Numbered from the stretch's first letter, positions 51,815 to 61,012 are shown. The stretch is 64,000 nt of DNA from Chromobacterium rhizoryzae (GCF_020544465.1 NZ_CP066126.1:4154001-4218000); one strand, 5' to 3'. The notes: generated by a model not told the origin, from the letters alone. Translations and numbers: made by a program.

Positions 51815-51923
51815 GCCGCACCCTGACGGCCCGTCCCCGGACGGGCCGGAAACACCGCACGGCAGTTGCCGAATCCGCCGGATTCGCCAACTGCCTGTTC
51901 CCGTTTTTACGATTGGAGAATTG

Positions 51924-52214
51924 ATGATGTTGAGCAGCCGCGCCCAATTGACCACGCCCAATGCCGACAAGGTGCTGTACAAGCTGTGCAAGCACTACGC
52001 GCTGAAAGTCCCGGTGGAGTTCGACAGCCACCAGGCTCATGTGCACTTCCCCATCGGCGAATGCCGGATTCAGCGCCAGGACGACACCCTGGACATGATC
52101 TGTGCCGCCGACGCGGCCGACAAGCTGGCCAAGATCGAATTCATCATGGACGAGCACCTGGGCCTGATGGCCAAGACGCCGGACTTGAAACTGGATTGGG
52201 CCAAGACCGAGTAA
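51924..52214 (+). CDS. DUF2218-family protein
   Basis: 96 residues, cytoplasmic, no membrane part. Family core: TPNADKVLYKLCKHYALKVPVEF, then HVHFPIGECRI with His residues, and a C-terminal FIMDEHLGLMAK. DUF2218 proteins recur next to siderophore receptors and iron-siderophore ABC genes; a link to iron release or sensing is likely but unproven. ATG 51924 is chosen with GGAG upstream; ATG 51927 also fits. It lies between the TonB receptor and the ABC genes. Confidence 0.85.
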   Translation: MMLSSRAQLTTPNADKVLYKLCKHYALKVPVEFDSHQAHVHFPIGECRIQRQDDTLDMICAADAADKLAKIEFIMDEHLGLMAKTPDLKLDWAKTE

Positions 52215-52374
52215 GCCCCCCAGCCCAGCCGCGTTTTCCGAGCGCGCCGGGCCTGCCCGGCGGCTCCCGTTTCTGTATGATGCTTGCCACCCGCTCCACG
52301 GCTAAAGCCCGTCCACCCGCCCTCTCCACCGCGGCGGGCTTTGGCAGCGGAGCCGTATCGCTCAAGGAATCACA

Positions 52375-53484
52375 ATGAAAACACTGTTCTCCCGTCTGCT
52401 GCTGGCCGGCGCGCTGGCCGCGGCCACGCTGGCGGCCCAAGCCGCCACCGTCACCGACATCGCCGGCCGTAAAGTGGAAGTGCCGGCCAAGGTCAACCGC
52501 ATCCTCCTGGGCGAAGGCCGGCTGTTCTACGCGCTGGCCCTGCTGGAAGGCAAGCAGCCCATCGCCCGCATCGCCGGCTGGCAGGGCGACTTCCGCCAGC
52601 TGGACCCGCAAACCTACGCCCAGTACAAACAACGCTTCCCGGCCATCGACCAGATTCCGCTGATCGGCAAGACCAGCGAAAACTCGGTCAGCGCCGAAAA
52701 AGTGCTGACGCTGCGCCCCGACATCGCCGTGTTCAGCATCTCCGGCCACGGCCCGGGCCTGAACAACCCCATCGTGCAGCAATTGCAAGCAGCCAAGGTG
52801 CCGGTGGTCTTCGTCGATTTCCGCAACGCGCCGCTGGAACACACCGTGCCCAGCCTGCGCATCATGGGCAAGGCGCTGCAGCGCGAGGCCGAGGCCGAGC
52901 GCTTCATCCGCTTCTACCAGGGCAAGATGGACGCCATCCGCAAAGTCGTCGCCGCCATCCCGGCGCAGCAAAAGCCCAAGGCCTTCCTGGACCTGCGCGC
53001 CGGCGCCTTCAGCAACGTCACCAGCGCCGGCCGCGGCAGCCTGGGCGAGCTGGTGGACGCCGCCGGCGGCGTCAATATCGCCGACAAGCTGATTCCCGGC
53101 GCGGTGGGCGAAGTGAATATGGAGCATGTGCTGGCCAGCAATCCGGATCTTTACATCGGCACCGGCACCGCGGACGCCGCCGACAAGACCGGCATTCAGT
53201 TCGGCGCCAACATCAGCGCGGCGCAGGCGCAGGCCTCGCTCAAGCGCACCGCCGCGCGCAGCCCGGTGGGCGCCTTGCGCGCGGTGCGCGAAGGCCGTAC
53301 CTTCGGCGCCTGGCACCACTTCTACAACACGCCTTACCACATCGTGCTGCTGGAAGCCTTCGCCAAGGAACTGCAACCGGCGCGCTTCGCCAAGCTGGAC
53401 CCGGACGCCAGCTGGAAGCAGCTGCACCGCGACTTCCTGGCCATAGAGCCGCAAGGCACTTACTGGGTCAAGGGCGTTAAATGA
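52375..53484 (+). CDS. Iron-siderophore ABC transporter periplasmic binding protein
   Basis: 369 residues, BtuF/FecB type. Signal peptide ending AAQA, then TVTDIAGRKVEVPAKVNRI, the common start of class III binding proteins, SAEKVLTLRPDIAVFSISG, and NMEHVLASNPDLYIGTG. It delivers the ferric siderophore to the permease. It overlaps the permease gene by 4 bases. Ligand identity cannot be read from sequence. Confidence 0.92.
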   Translation: MKTLFSRLLLAGALAAATLAAQAATVTDIAGRKVEVPAKVNRILLGEGRLFYALALLEGKQPIARIAGWQGDFRQLDPQTYAQYKQRFPAIDQIPLIGKTSENSVSAEKVLTLRPDIAVFSISGHGPGLNNPIVQQLQAAKVPVVFVDFRNAPLEHTVPSLRIMGKALQREAEAERFIRFYQGKMDAIRKVVAAIPAQQKPKAFLDLRAGAFSNVTSAGRGSLGELVDAAGGVNIADKLIPGAVGEVNMEHVLASNPDLYIGTGTADAADKTGIQFGANISAAQAQASLKRTAARSPVGALRAVREGRTFGAWHHFYNTPYHIVLLEAFAKELQPARFAKLDPDASWKQLHRDFLAIEPQGTYWVKGVK

Positions 53485-54545
53485 GCGGCGAAACCCTAAC
53501 GCTTTCCGCCGCCATGGTGGCGGCGGACTACCGCCGCACCCTGCTGCGCCGGCTGCTGCTGATGGCCGTGCTGCTGAGCCTGCTCGCCGTCTCGCTGACG
53601 CTGGACGTCACCACCGGCGCCAGCGGCATGCCGCTGGCCGAATTCTGGCAGACGCTGTGGCACCCGGCCGCCGCCGATCCGGCCACCGAGGTGATCGTCT
53701 GGCAGATCCGCCTGCCCTACGCGCTGATCGCCATCGCCGCCGGCCTGGCGCTGGGTCTGGCCGGCGCCGAAATGCAGACCGTGCTGCACAACCCGCTGGC
53801 GGACCCGTTCACCCTGGGCCTGCAGCCGGCGGCCGCCTTCGGCGCGGCGCTGGCCATCCTGCTGGATGTCAGCCTCCCCGGCATCCCCGGCCCGTGGATG
53901 CTGCCGGTCAACGCCTTCGTGTTCGCGCTCGGTTCCGCGCTGCTGCTGGACGTGGTGGCGCGCTGGAGCAATATGCCCACCAGCGGCGTGGTGCTGTTCG
54001 GCATCGCGCTGTTCTTCAGCTTCAACGCCCTGGTGTCCCTGCTGCAATTCGTCTCCACCGCGGACTCGCTGCAAGACTTGGTGTTCTGGCTGATGGGCAG
54101 CTTGTCGCGCGCGGACTGGCCCAAGATCGCTTTGCTGTTCGGCGCTTTCGCGCTGATCCTGCCCTGGTCGCTGAGCCAGTCCTGGCGGCTGACCGCGCTG
54201 CGGCTGGGCGAAGACCGCGCCGCCAGCTTCGGCATCAATGTGCGCCGGCTGCGCCTCAGCTCGCTGCTGCGCGCCAGCCTGCTCACCGCGCTGGCGGTGG
54301 CCTTCGTCGGCACCATAGGCTTCATCGGCCTGATCGCGCCGCATATCGCGCGCCGGCTGGTGGGCGAGGATCACCGCTTCTACCTGCCGGTGAGCGCGCT
54401 GACCGGCGCCGCCATCCTGTCCATGGCCTCGGTGGTGACCAAGAATCTGGTGCCCGGCGTCATCGTGCCGGTGGGCATCGTCACCTCGCTGGTGGGCATC
54501 CCCTTCTTCATCGCCATCGTGCTGCGCAACGGAGGCCGCCAATGA
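53481..54545 (+). CDS. FecCD-family iron-siderophore permease
   Basis: 354 residues with about ten helices. Family motifs: WQIRLPYALIAIAAGLALGLAGAEMQTVLHNPLADPFTLGL, then LAVAFVGTIGFIGLIAPHIARRLVGEDHR, and a C-terminal VGIPFFIAIVLRNGG. Inner-membrane channel of the importer. A single permease gene suggests a homodimer. It is translationally coupled at both ends by 4-base overlaps. Confidence 0.95.
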   Translation: MSGETLTLSAAMVAADYRRTLLRRLLLMAVLLSLLAVSLTLDVTTGASGMPLAEFWQTLWHPAAADPATEVIVWQIRLPYALIAIAAGLALGLAGAEMQTVLHNPLADPFTLGLQPAAAFGAALAILLDVSLPGIPGPWMLPVNAFVFALGSALLLDVVARWSNMPTSGVVLFGIALFFSFNALVSLLQFVSTADSLQDLVFWLMGSLSRADWPKIALLFGAFALILPWSLSQSWRLTALRLGEDRAASFGINVRRLRLSSLLRASLLTALAVAFVGTIGFIGLIAPHIARRLVGEDHRFYLPVSALTGAAILSMASVVTKNLVPGVIVPVGIVTSLVGIPFFIAIVLRNGGRQ

Positions 54546-55315
54546 GCTCCGCCCTGTCCATCCATCAACTCTCGGTCAGCTACGGCAAGCGCCAGGTGAT
54601 ACGCGCGCTGGACGTGCCCTGTCTGCGGGCGGGCGACATCACGGCCTTGCTCGGCCCCAACGGCAGCGGCAAGTCCACCTTGCTGCGCGCCTTGGCCGGC
54701 CTGCAGCACAGCAGTGGCGACGTCCGCCTGGACCAGCGCGCGCTCAGCCGCCAGCGCGGCGAAGTGGCCTACCTGCCGCAGACCCTGCCGCCCAGCGTGC
54801 ATCTGTCGGTGTTCGAATCGCTGATGGTGGCCGGCCAGGCCACCGCCGCCGGCCTGTCGCGCCGCCACGACGACCAGCAAGTGTTCGCGCTGCTGCAATC
54901 GCTGGGCATCGAGCAACTGGCGCTGCGCTACCTGGACCAGTTGTCCGGCGGTCAGCGCCAGCTGGTGGGCATCGCCCAGGCGCTGATCCGCGAACCGGCG
55001 GTGCTGCTGCTGGATGAGCCGCTGTCCGCGCTGGACCTCAACTACCAGTTCCACGTGATGGACCTGCTGCGCCGCGAAACCCGCCGCCGCGGCATGGTCA
55101 CCGTCATCGTGCTGCACGACCTCAATGTGGCGCTGCGCCATTGCGACCGGGTGCTGATGCTGAAGGACGGCGCGCTGCAAGCCAACGGCGCGCCGGACGA
55201 GGTGATAGACAGCCAAAGCCTGCGCCGCGTCTACGGCGTCAGCGGCCGGGTGGAGCGCTGCTCTCAGGGCGTGGCGCATGTGCTGGTGGACGGGCTGCAC
55301 AGCGGTTTGCGCTGA
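54542..55315 (+). CDS. Iron-siderophore ABC transporter ATPase
   Basis: 257 residues. Walker A LLGPNGSGKSTLLRAL, Q-loop YLPQTLPP, signature QLSGGQRQLVGIAQ, Walker B VLLLDEPLSALD, and H-loop IVLHDLNVALRHC. FecE/FhuC type, drives the permease. It starts in the permease stop (ATGA). A hairpin terminator follows. It is convergent with cas2-3. Confidence 0.95.
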   Translation: MSSALSIHQLSVSYGKRQVIRALDVPCLRAGDITALLGPNGSGKSTLLRALAGLQHSSGDVRLDQRALSRQRGEVAYLPQTLPPSVHLSVFESLMVAGQATAAGLSRRHDDQQVFALLQSLGIEQLALRYLDQLSGGQRQLVGIAQALIREPAVLLLDEPLSALDLNYQFHVMDLLRRETRRRGMVTVIVLHDLNVALRHCDRVLMLKDGALQANGAPDEVIDSQSLRRVYGVSGRVERCSQGVAHVLVDGLHSGLR

Positions 55316-55323
55316 GCCCCCAC

Positions 55324-55367
55324 ACGGCCGAGGCCCCCGGCGATACGCTCGCCGCCTCGGCCGTTTT
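55324..55367 (+). terminator. Terminator after the siderophore ABC operon
   Basis: Eleven-base stem ACGGCCGAGGC/GCCTCGGCCGT with an inner GGCGA-type hairpin, ending in TTTT. It lies in the 67-base gap before the end of cas2-3. Confidence 0.85.
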
Positions 55368-55382
55368 CATTGCTGGCGCGCC

Positions 55383-58300
55383 TCAAGCCTTGCAAAACCC
55401 CAGCGCCGGATGGAAGCGCCAGCCATTGTCCGACCGCGGCAAGCTCAGCCCGCCAAAGCGCCGCGCACAGGCGTCCAGCTCCATGCCCAGCTCCGCCGCT
55501 AGTTCGGCCAAGGCCGCCGGATACTCGCTGTGGCCCCAGGCTCGGATATTCGGCTGCGTCAACGCCGCGTCTGGCACCCGCTGGTTCTTCTGTTTCTCAG
55601 CCGGAATAAAGTCCGGCGGCTTCGGCCACGGCTGGGCCACCACCCGGTGCAGCACATAATTGCCCCCGTCCTCGGTGGGCAATAACAGCAAATCCACCTC
55701 CGGCTCGCCACTGGCGCGGAAAGGCTGCTGCTGCGCCAACACTCCGCTGAGCAGCGCCTGCGGCTGCTGCCAACAGCTATACGCGCCCAAGGGCGCGATG
55801 GCCTGACCCTCCCGCCCCGGCCTGCTGCTGGCAGCCTTGGCCTGGCCGGCCGGCGACATCATCTGCGCCAGCCGCGCATGCTCCAGGTGCGACAAGCGCC
55901 GCTTCGGCCGCAAGGGCTCCGGCTGCACGATGCGCGGCCGCGCGTCCAGATGCCGGTACTCGTCCTCCTCCAGCAGTTCGCTCAATAGATGGCTGTCCAA
56001 GGCAAACGTCTCGCTCTCGAAGCCCGGCCAGCAGAAGGCCGGCTGGCTGGGCTGTTCCACGCTGCGCAGATTGCGCTCGCCAATCAACACATTCACCTTG
56101 TCCCAAGGATCCGGACGGTGGCGGCGCAGCCGGCCGGCCAGCTGGATCAGCGAACGCATCGACGAGGGCTCGACGATCGCCCAGTCGTAATCGTGATCCC
56201 GCCCCACCTCGGTCACCGGCGAGCCCAGCACGATGAACACATGCTCGCGCTCCGGCTCAGCGTCCAGCTCGCGGCGGATGGCCGGCAGCGTGAACACCGC
56301 CTGCGGATCGGAACGATTCAGCGCCTGGTCCAGCTGGCGCTCGATGGCGGAACGCAGCAGCAAGGGGTATTGCGAGTGGTAGACGCATAAATGCAGCTGC
56401 CAGTGCGCCGGCCACGGCAGCGCGTACAAGGCCAGCGCCACCTCGAACAAGGGCTGGATATTGGCCATGCGTACTAGGCCGAAGCTGACCGCCTGGCCGC
56501 TGATCGGGTCCCGCTGCTGATTGAGCCGGTGCAAGCGCTCGATAGCCGGCTGCAACTGGGCGGCGAACTCCCGACGCAAGGCCGGCGCCTGCCCCTGGCC
56601 GAAGCTCAACGGCAGCAGCTCGGCATGGCGCCGCGCCGGCTGCGTGGCCAGCCAATCGGCGCGCCGGCCGGCGAACTGGCGTTGCCGCCGGCGGAAAGCG
56701 TCGACATCGGCGCAGTCTTCCTGGGCCCGGTCCTGTTCATCCACCCAGGCGCAGCACACCGCCAGTGGCCGCCCCGGCTGGCCGCGATTGGCCTGGAACT
56801 GACGGCGGCCGGCCAGATAGGCCTCGAACAAGCCCTCGATCAGCGCCGGCGGCAAGGTGGCGGACGACAGCAGCAGCCGGCTGCCCAGCAAGCCGGCCCA
56901 ATGCGCCAGCCGGGTCAGCGCCGGCAAATCCGCTAGGTCGAAATCGTCCGGCTCGTCCAGCACCAGGTCCCCGCTCATCAGCCGCAGCATGGGCGCAATC
57001 TGCCGCCCGCCGCGCTGGCTTTCCGTAGCCGGCGTCAGATGGTCTATGGTGCACACCAGCAGCGGCGCCTGCAGCAGCTTGGCCGTTTGCGGATCGCGCA
57101 GCGCGCGCGACAACAGCGGGTGCTCGCCGCCGGCCTCGTAACGCACCTCGCCGCCCTCATCCCACAAAGCCTGACGCGAGGCCGAGCCGCTGGCCTCCGC
57201 CTGCCGTTGATAGTGTTTGAACAACTGGGTGTTGGCGCTGCCGCCCACGCAGATGGCCAGATCGTCCTCGTTCAGGCGCAGCCGCTGGCGGAAGGCCTGA
57301 CCGGTTTGCAGCGTCAGCGCGCGCAAGCCCAGCGCAAACGCGCAACGCAGGCCCAGCGCCGGGTCCGCCAAGGCGTACATGATCCGCGCATTGCCCAGCG
57401 TCTTGCCGCAGCCGGTGGACGCCATGTTGACGATGAAAGCGCCCTGCTCCGCCGCCCGCGCGCGCATTCCCGCGGCCTGGTCCGCGGCGCGGTCCTGCCA
57501 GCGGAAGCGCCCATCGGCGCTGCGCTGCAGCAAGCGCTTGCGCCGCAGCAGCCGCGGCAACTCGCGCTCAAAACCGGGCAAGACGCGGCATACCAAAGCG
57601 CTCTGCTCCGCCACGCCCAGCAAATGCTCGTCCAGCGGCTGATTGAAATCGCCGGACCGGCCATGAGTATTCGCCCACAGCGGATAGCCGGCCTGGCCGC
57701 GCTTGTGCCGCAGTTGGGCGTAATCCAGGCTGGAAAAATGGTGATCCGCCAGCATCAGGCTCAGCCGCGCCACATGCATCGCGTAAGGATTGTCCAGCCA
57801 GCGCGTCTCGCCGCGCGCGGTCAGGCGCGCGGCCAGCTTGTCCGCCAGCCGCGCGGCGCGGCGGCTCCAGGCCGGCGTATTCACCGGCAGGCCCAGCGGG
57901 AAACGCCAGTACGGCGCCAGCTGCGCCGGCTCGGCCTCCGTCTCCCGCCATTCGTTCCAGCGCGCGTCGATATGGGCCGGAATATTCAACAGCATGCGGC
58001 TTTGAAAACCCTCCAGCTTGCCGCCCAAGCGGCATTGCCGCTCCTGCTTGAACTCCGGCATCAGCGGCAGCCGATGATGCGTCAGCACCAGCCAACCCAC
58101 CGCGGCGGCCAGCGGCGGCAGACGGGAAAACGGCGGTTCGCACGCCTCCCCCATGCCGTCCGCCTGCAAACGCGCCAGCCAGCTGGCGTGATCCTGCTCC
58201 GTCGGCTGCCGCAAGCGCGCCAGCCAGCCGGCGTCGTCGTCATCGCCGACAAAGGCCTGAAACAAGCGCAGCGACACCCACTCGTGGCGGTAGAGATTGC

Positions 58301-58727
58301 GCTCGCTCCGTTCGCCGCGCAGCCGTTGCTGAAACGCCTGGCTGGCCTTGCCCAGGTCGTGCAGCAAGGCCGCCAGGCCGGCCAGCAGCTGGATGTCCTC
58401 GCCGCTGTGCCAATCGTTCTCGTCCGCGCTGCGCAGCACATTGCGGCGGGTGCTGTGCGTGGGCGTGGCGCCGTCGGCATTGAAACGGCTGGCGTCGCCG
58501 ACGATCCACAGCAGCTCGCTATGGTCCTGGCCGCGTATCCAGTGGCAGGCCACCGCGGTGTTCTTGCGCGCGCTCTGGCGCAGCAAGCGCCGCAGCGTGT
58601 CCAGCCCGGCCTGGGTGATCGGCGTTTGCCAGACGCGGTCGCCGCGGCGCTCGGCGAACTGGTCCAGGATCTGCCGGCTGCGCGTCAGCGCCTTCTTGTC
58701 GCATTGTGAAATCAGCAGGATATTCAT
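55383..58727 (-). CDS. cas3f: CRISPR-associated Cas2-Cas3 fusion, subtype I-F
   Basis: 1114 residues. A Cas2-like domain at 1-95 (MNILLISQCDKKALTRSRQI) is the I-F hallmark. The HD nuclease follows (AALLHDLGKASQAF, His-Asp at 123-124; later HEWVSLRLF). Superfamily 2 helicase: Walker A ASTGCGKTLGNARI (~437), DEPDDFDL (~589), LLSSATLP, and motif VI LAGRLRRHRP (~864). It unwinds and degrades DNA recruited by the Csy effector and supports spacer uptake with Cas1. The ATG overlaps the cas1 stop by 4 bases. All motifs look intact, yet no csy gene follows. Confidence 0.96.
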   Translation of the reverse strand: MNILLISQCDKKALTRSRQILDQFAERRGDRVWQTPITQAGLDTLRRLLRQSARKNTAVACHWIRGQDHSELLWIVGDASRFNADGATPTHSTRRNVLRSADENDWHSGEDIQLLAGLAALLHDLGKASQAFQQRLRGERSERNLYRHEWVSLRLFQAFVGDDDDAGWLARLRQPTEQDHASWLARLQADGMGEACEPPFSRLPPLAAAVGWLVLTHHRLPLMPEFKQERQCRLGGKLEGFQSRMLLNIPAHIDARWNEWRETEAEPAQLAPYWRFPLGLPVNTPAWSRRAARLADKLAARLTARGETRWLDNPYAMHVARLSLMLADHHFSSLDYAQLRHKRGQAGYPLWANTHGRSGDFNQPLDEHLLGVAEQSALVCRVLPGFERELPRLLRRKRLLQRSADGRFRWQDRAADQAAGMRARAAEQGAFIVNMASTGCGKTLGNARIMYALADPALGLRCAFALGLRALTLQTGQAFRQRLRLNEDDLAICVGGSANTQLFKHYQRQAEASGSASRQALWDEGGEVRYEAGGEHPLLSRALRDPQTAKLLQAPLLVCTIDHLTPATESQRGGRQIAPMLRLMSGDLVLDEPDDFDLADLPALTRLAHWAGLLGSRLLLSSATLPPALIEGLFEAYLAGRRQFQANRGQPGRPLAVCCAWVDEQDRAQEDCADVDAFRRRQRQFAGRRADWLATQPARRHAELLPLSFGQGQAPALRREFAAQLQPAIERLHRLNQQRDPISGQAVSFGLVRMANIQPLFEVALALYALPWPAHWQLHLCVYHSQYPLLLRSAIERQLDQALNRSDPQAVFTLPAIRRELDAEPEREHVFIVLGSPVTEVGRDHDYDWAIVEPSSMRSLIQLAGRLRRHRPDPWDKVNVLIGERNLRSVEQPSQPAFCWPGFESETFALDSHLLSELLEEDEYRHLDARPRIVQPEPLRPKRRLSHLEHARLAQMMSPAGQAKAASSRPGREGQAIAPLGAYSCWQQPQALLSGVLAQQQPFRASGEPEVDLLLLPTEDGGNYVLHRVVAQPWPKPPDFIPAEKQKNQRVPDAALTQPNIRAWGHSEYPAALAELAAELGMELDACARRFGGLSLPRSDNGWRFHPALGFCKA

Positions 58728-59698
58728 GCCGCCCGCCCCCGCCGCTCGGCAATGTCCTTCAAGGTGTCGATGATGAAGTCCAGCGCCTCGCCGCGGGTCA
58801 GCGCCTCGATGCAGGCCTGGCGGAAAGTCTGCTCATCGTCGCCGCGCATCGCGGAAACAAAGGCCTGCGGCAGGATCAGCGCATCCTTGACCAGATCCGC
58901 CGCGTCGAACACCAGCCCGCCGCGCCGGGTCTTGCCGTGCAACACCGCCAGGCCGTGCGGCAAGCCCAGCACCCAGGCCGCGGTGGCGCCCAGGCCGTAA
59001 GCCAGGTAATTGCCGTGATCCAGAAAGGCGTTGGCCGGGTCCGTGCCGGCGCCGCGCTTGGCGCGGCTGAAATCGCCATAACCGGTGGCCTGCGCCGCCA
59101 AACGGAACAACAGCTTGGTCAGCCGCGCCTCCTCGGTCAGCAAATGCGCGTGGTCCGGCGCCTGGGCAATCGCCTGGCGCGAGGCCTGCAAGGCCGCCTC
59201 CAGGCCGGTCTCTTCCACCACGAAACCGGCTTCGCGCAAGGCGCGGCTGCCCAGCCAATGCCGCTGCAAACAGCCCAGCCGCGCCAGCTGCACATCCTTG
59301 GCCGCAGCCAGCCGCTGCGCGTCGTCAAACCAGAAACGCACCCAGTACTGCAGATACTCGGTGGGCCGGTACTCGCTTTGCGGCGCAAACCACGCCGCCT
59401 CCTGCTCCAACTCATTGGCGCTAAACAAGGGCGTGCCGCCCCCGCCGCAAAACCCCACCATCACCCCGGCCTTGGCCAGCTCCCGCATCGCCGCCTGCGT
59501 CACCGAGGTGCCAGTGCCCAGCAGGATGCAACTAGTGTTGGCGATGGGGATATTCCAGTACAGCGAAGCCTTGCCCGCGTCGGTGACGTACTCCACCCGC
59601 CCGCCGTTGACCAGCACCCGGCAGTGCTGCAGGTAGTAAAGATTGGCGCGCTTGGAATGCAGAATGGTCTTGAGATCAGACGGGGGAAAATCGGACAC
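58724..59698 (-). CDS. cas1: CRISPR-associated Cas1, subtype I-F
   Basis: 324 residues when started at GTG 59698. DFPPSDLKTILHSKRANLYY and LLGTGTSVTQAAMRELAKAGVMVGFCGGGGTP are typical of I-F Cas1. With this start the metal ligands fall at Glu190 (LLTEEAR), His254 (VLHGKT), Asp265 and Asp268 (FDAADL), the same numbers as reported for the Pseudomonas aeruginosa I-F enzyme; GAAGGG is 6 bases upstream. The frame is open to ATG 59746. It integrates new spacers at the leader end of the adjacent array. Confidence 0.96.
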   Translation of the reverse strand: MSDFPPSDLKTILHSKRANLYYLQHCRVLVNGGRVEYVTDAGKASLYWNIPIANTSCILLGTGTSVTQAAMRELAKAGVMVGFCGGGGTPLFSANELEQEAAWFAPQSEYRPTEYLQYWVRFWFDDAQRLAAAKDVQLARLGCLQRHWLGSRALREAGFVVEETGLEAALQASRQAIAQAPDHAHLLTEEARLTKLLFRLAAQATGYGDFSRAKRGAGTDPANAFLDHGNYLAYGLGATAAWVLGLPHGLAVLHGKTRRGGLVFDAADLVKDALILPQAFVSAMRGDDEQTFRQACIEALTRGEALDFIIDTLKDIAERRGRAA

Positions 59699-59904
59699 GG
59701 CGAGCCCTTCAGGATGGAACGCGACGGCATATCTTGCCATGGGCATGAACGGTGGGACAGCCTGCGCGGACTACCCTTTTTTTCAGCCCCCTGGTTCCGA
59801 CATTTAAAAACAATGACTTAGCGACAATCTGGAAATTTGGGTCAACGCCGGAGGAATCGCTGCAAATGCCCGCGCCATAAGGACTATGAGCGGTGTAGAC
59901 TCTA
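59699..59904 (+). promoter_or_regulatory. CRISPR leader / cas promoter region
   Basis: 206 bases between divergent cas1 and the first repeat. It is more AT-rich than its surroundings (for example TTTAAAAACAATGACTTAG at 59803-59821). It must hold the array promoter reading right and the cas promoter reading left. I found no certain -10/-35 or IHF site by eye. Confidence 0.7.
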
Positions 59905-61012
59905 GTTCACTGCCGGATAGGCAGCTTAGAAACTACATATCCATCCGACCAATGCCCCATGACAGTTCACTGCCGGATAGGCAGCTTAGAAAATGTCGCA
60001 TGTCCGGACGCGCGTGACAAACGAGTTCACTGCCGGATAGGCAGCTTAGAAATTACGTCAAGGTATTGATGCCGCTGACCAGCTGTTCACTGCCGGATAG
60101 GCAGCTTAGTAAAGTACCGGCTCGTTCACCCCGGGTAACTTCCTGGTTCACTGCCGGATAGGTAGCTTAGAAAGCCGGGCGGCGCCGTGGCGCCGATTGT
60201 CCAGAGTTCACTGCCGGATAGGCAGCTTAGAAAAGGCACGACACGTAGGGCACCGATGTTTCCATGTTCACTGCCGGATAGGCAGCTTAGAAAGCGACGT
60301 GATCTGGCTTAAGTGTGTCGGTCGTGTTCACTGCCGGATAGGCAGCTTAGAAAACTATGCAGCGCTGCAAGTGGGGCGTTTGGTCGTTCACTGCCGGATA
60401 GGCAGCTTAGAAAATCCAGTACTGAGGACACCATGAACAGCATCAGTTCACTGCCGGATAGGCAGCTTAGAAATATGGGCCGAGACAGGCAGCGGCCTGT
60501 TTCTCGTTCACTGCCGGATAGGCAGCTTAGAAATTCCCCGGCTGGATGATGGATCATGCCAGTCGGTTCACTGCCGGATAGGCAGCTTAGAAAACAGGTG
60601 CGATAGCCACTAAAACCCTACAATGGTTCACTGCCGGATAGGCAGCTTAGAAACCATAAGCCGGGCGATTTCTGGTTGTGCCGCCGTTCACTGCCGGATA
60701 GGCAGCTTAGAAAAGATCGTCAACGATGCACTGAATGAAGGCGACGTTCACTGCCGGATAGGCAGCTTAGAAAAACGGCATCATCAAAGTGCGCAACGTC
60801 GCCGGGTTCACTGCCGGATAGGCAGCTTAGAAAGGCTTGAGCACACGCCTAGTCTCTGTCAGCCAGTTCACTGCCGGATAGGCAGCTTAGAAAACCAACA
60901 CCGGGTATCAAAGCGCGGCCACCAAGTTCACTGCCGGATAGGCAGCTTAGAAACGGGAGAGAACTGATCCTGGCGAGTTACCGCGTTCACTGCCAGCTAG
61001 CCCGCAAACAAA
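59905..61012 (+). CRISPR. Type I-F CRISPR array, 18 spacers
   Basis: Eighteen near-identical 28-base repeats (GTTCACTGCC-GGATA-GGCAGCTTAGAAA) plus one degenerate last repeat at 60985-61012. Repeat starts: 59905, 59965, 60025, 60085, 60146, then every 60 bases to 60926. Spacers are 32 bases, except spacer 4 (33) and spacer 18 (31). The CTGCC/GGCAG hairpin and AGAAA end match the Csy4 (Cas6f) substrate type. Repeat 4 has one A-to-T change (60110) and repeat 5 one C-to-T. Transcription is rightward: the cas1-side leader and the decayed right-end repeat agree. Short ORFs reading HCRIGSLE or LSCLSGSE here are repeat artefacts. Confidence 0.98.

Noticed and set aside
60197..60967. Open frames of 78-114 residues with repeated HCRIGSLE, LPDRQLR or LSCLSGSE words
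   Set aside because: They are translations of the CRISPR repeats; the 60-base period divides by three, so frames stay open.
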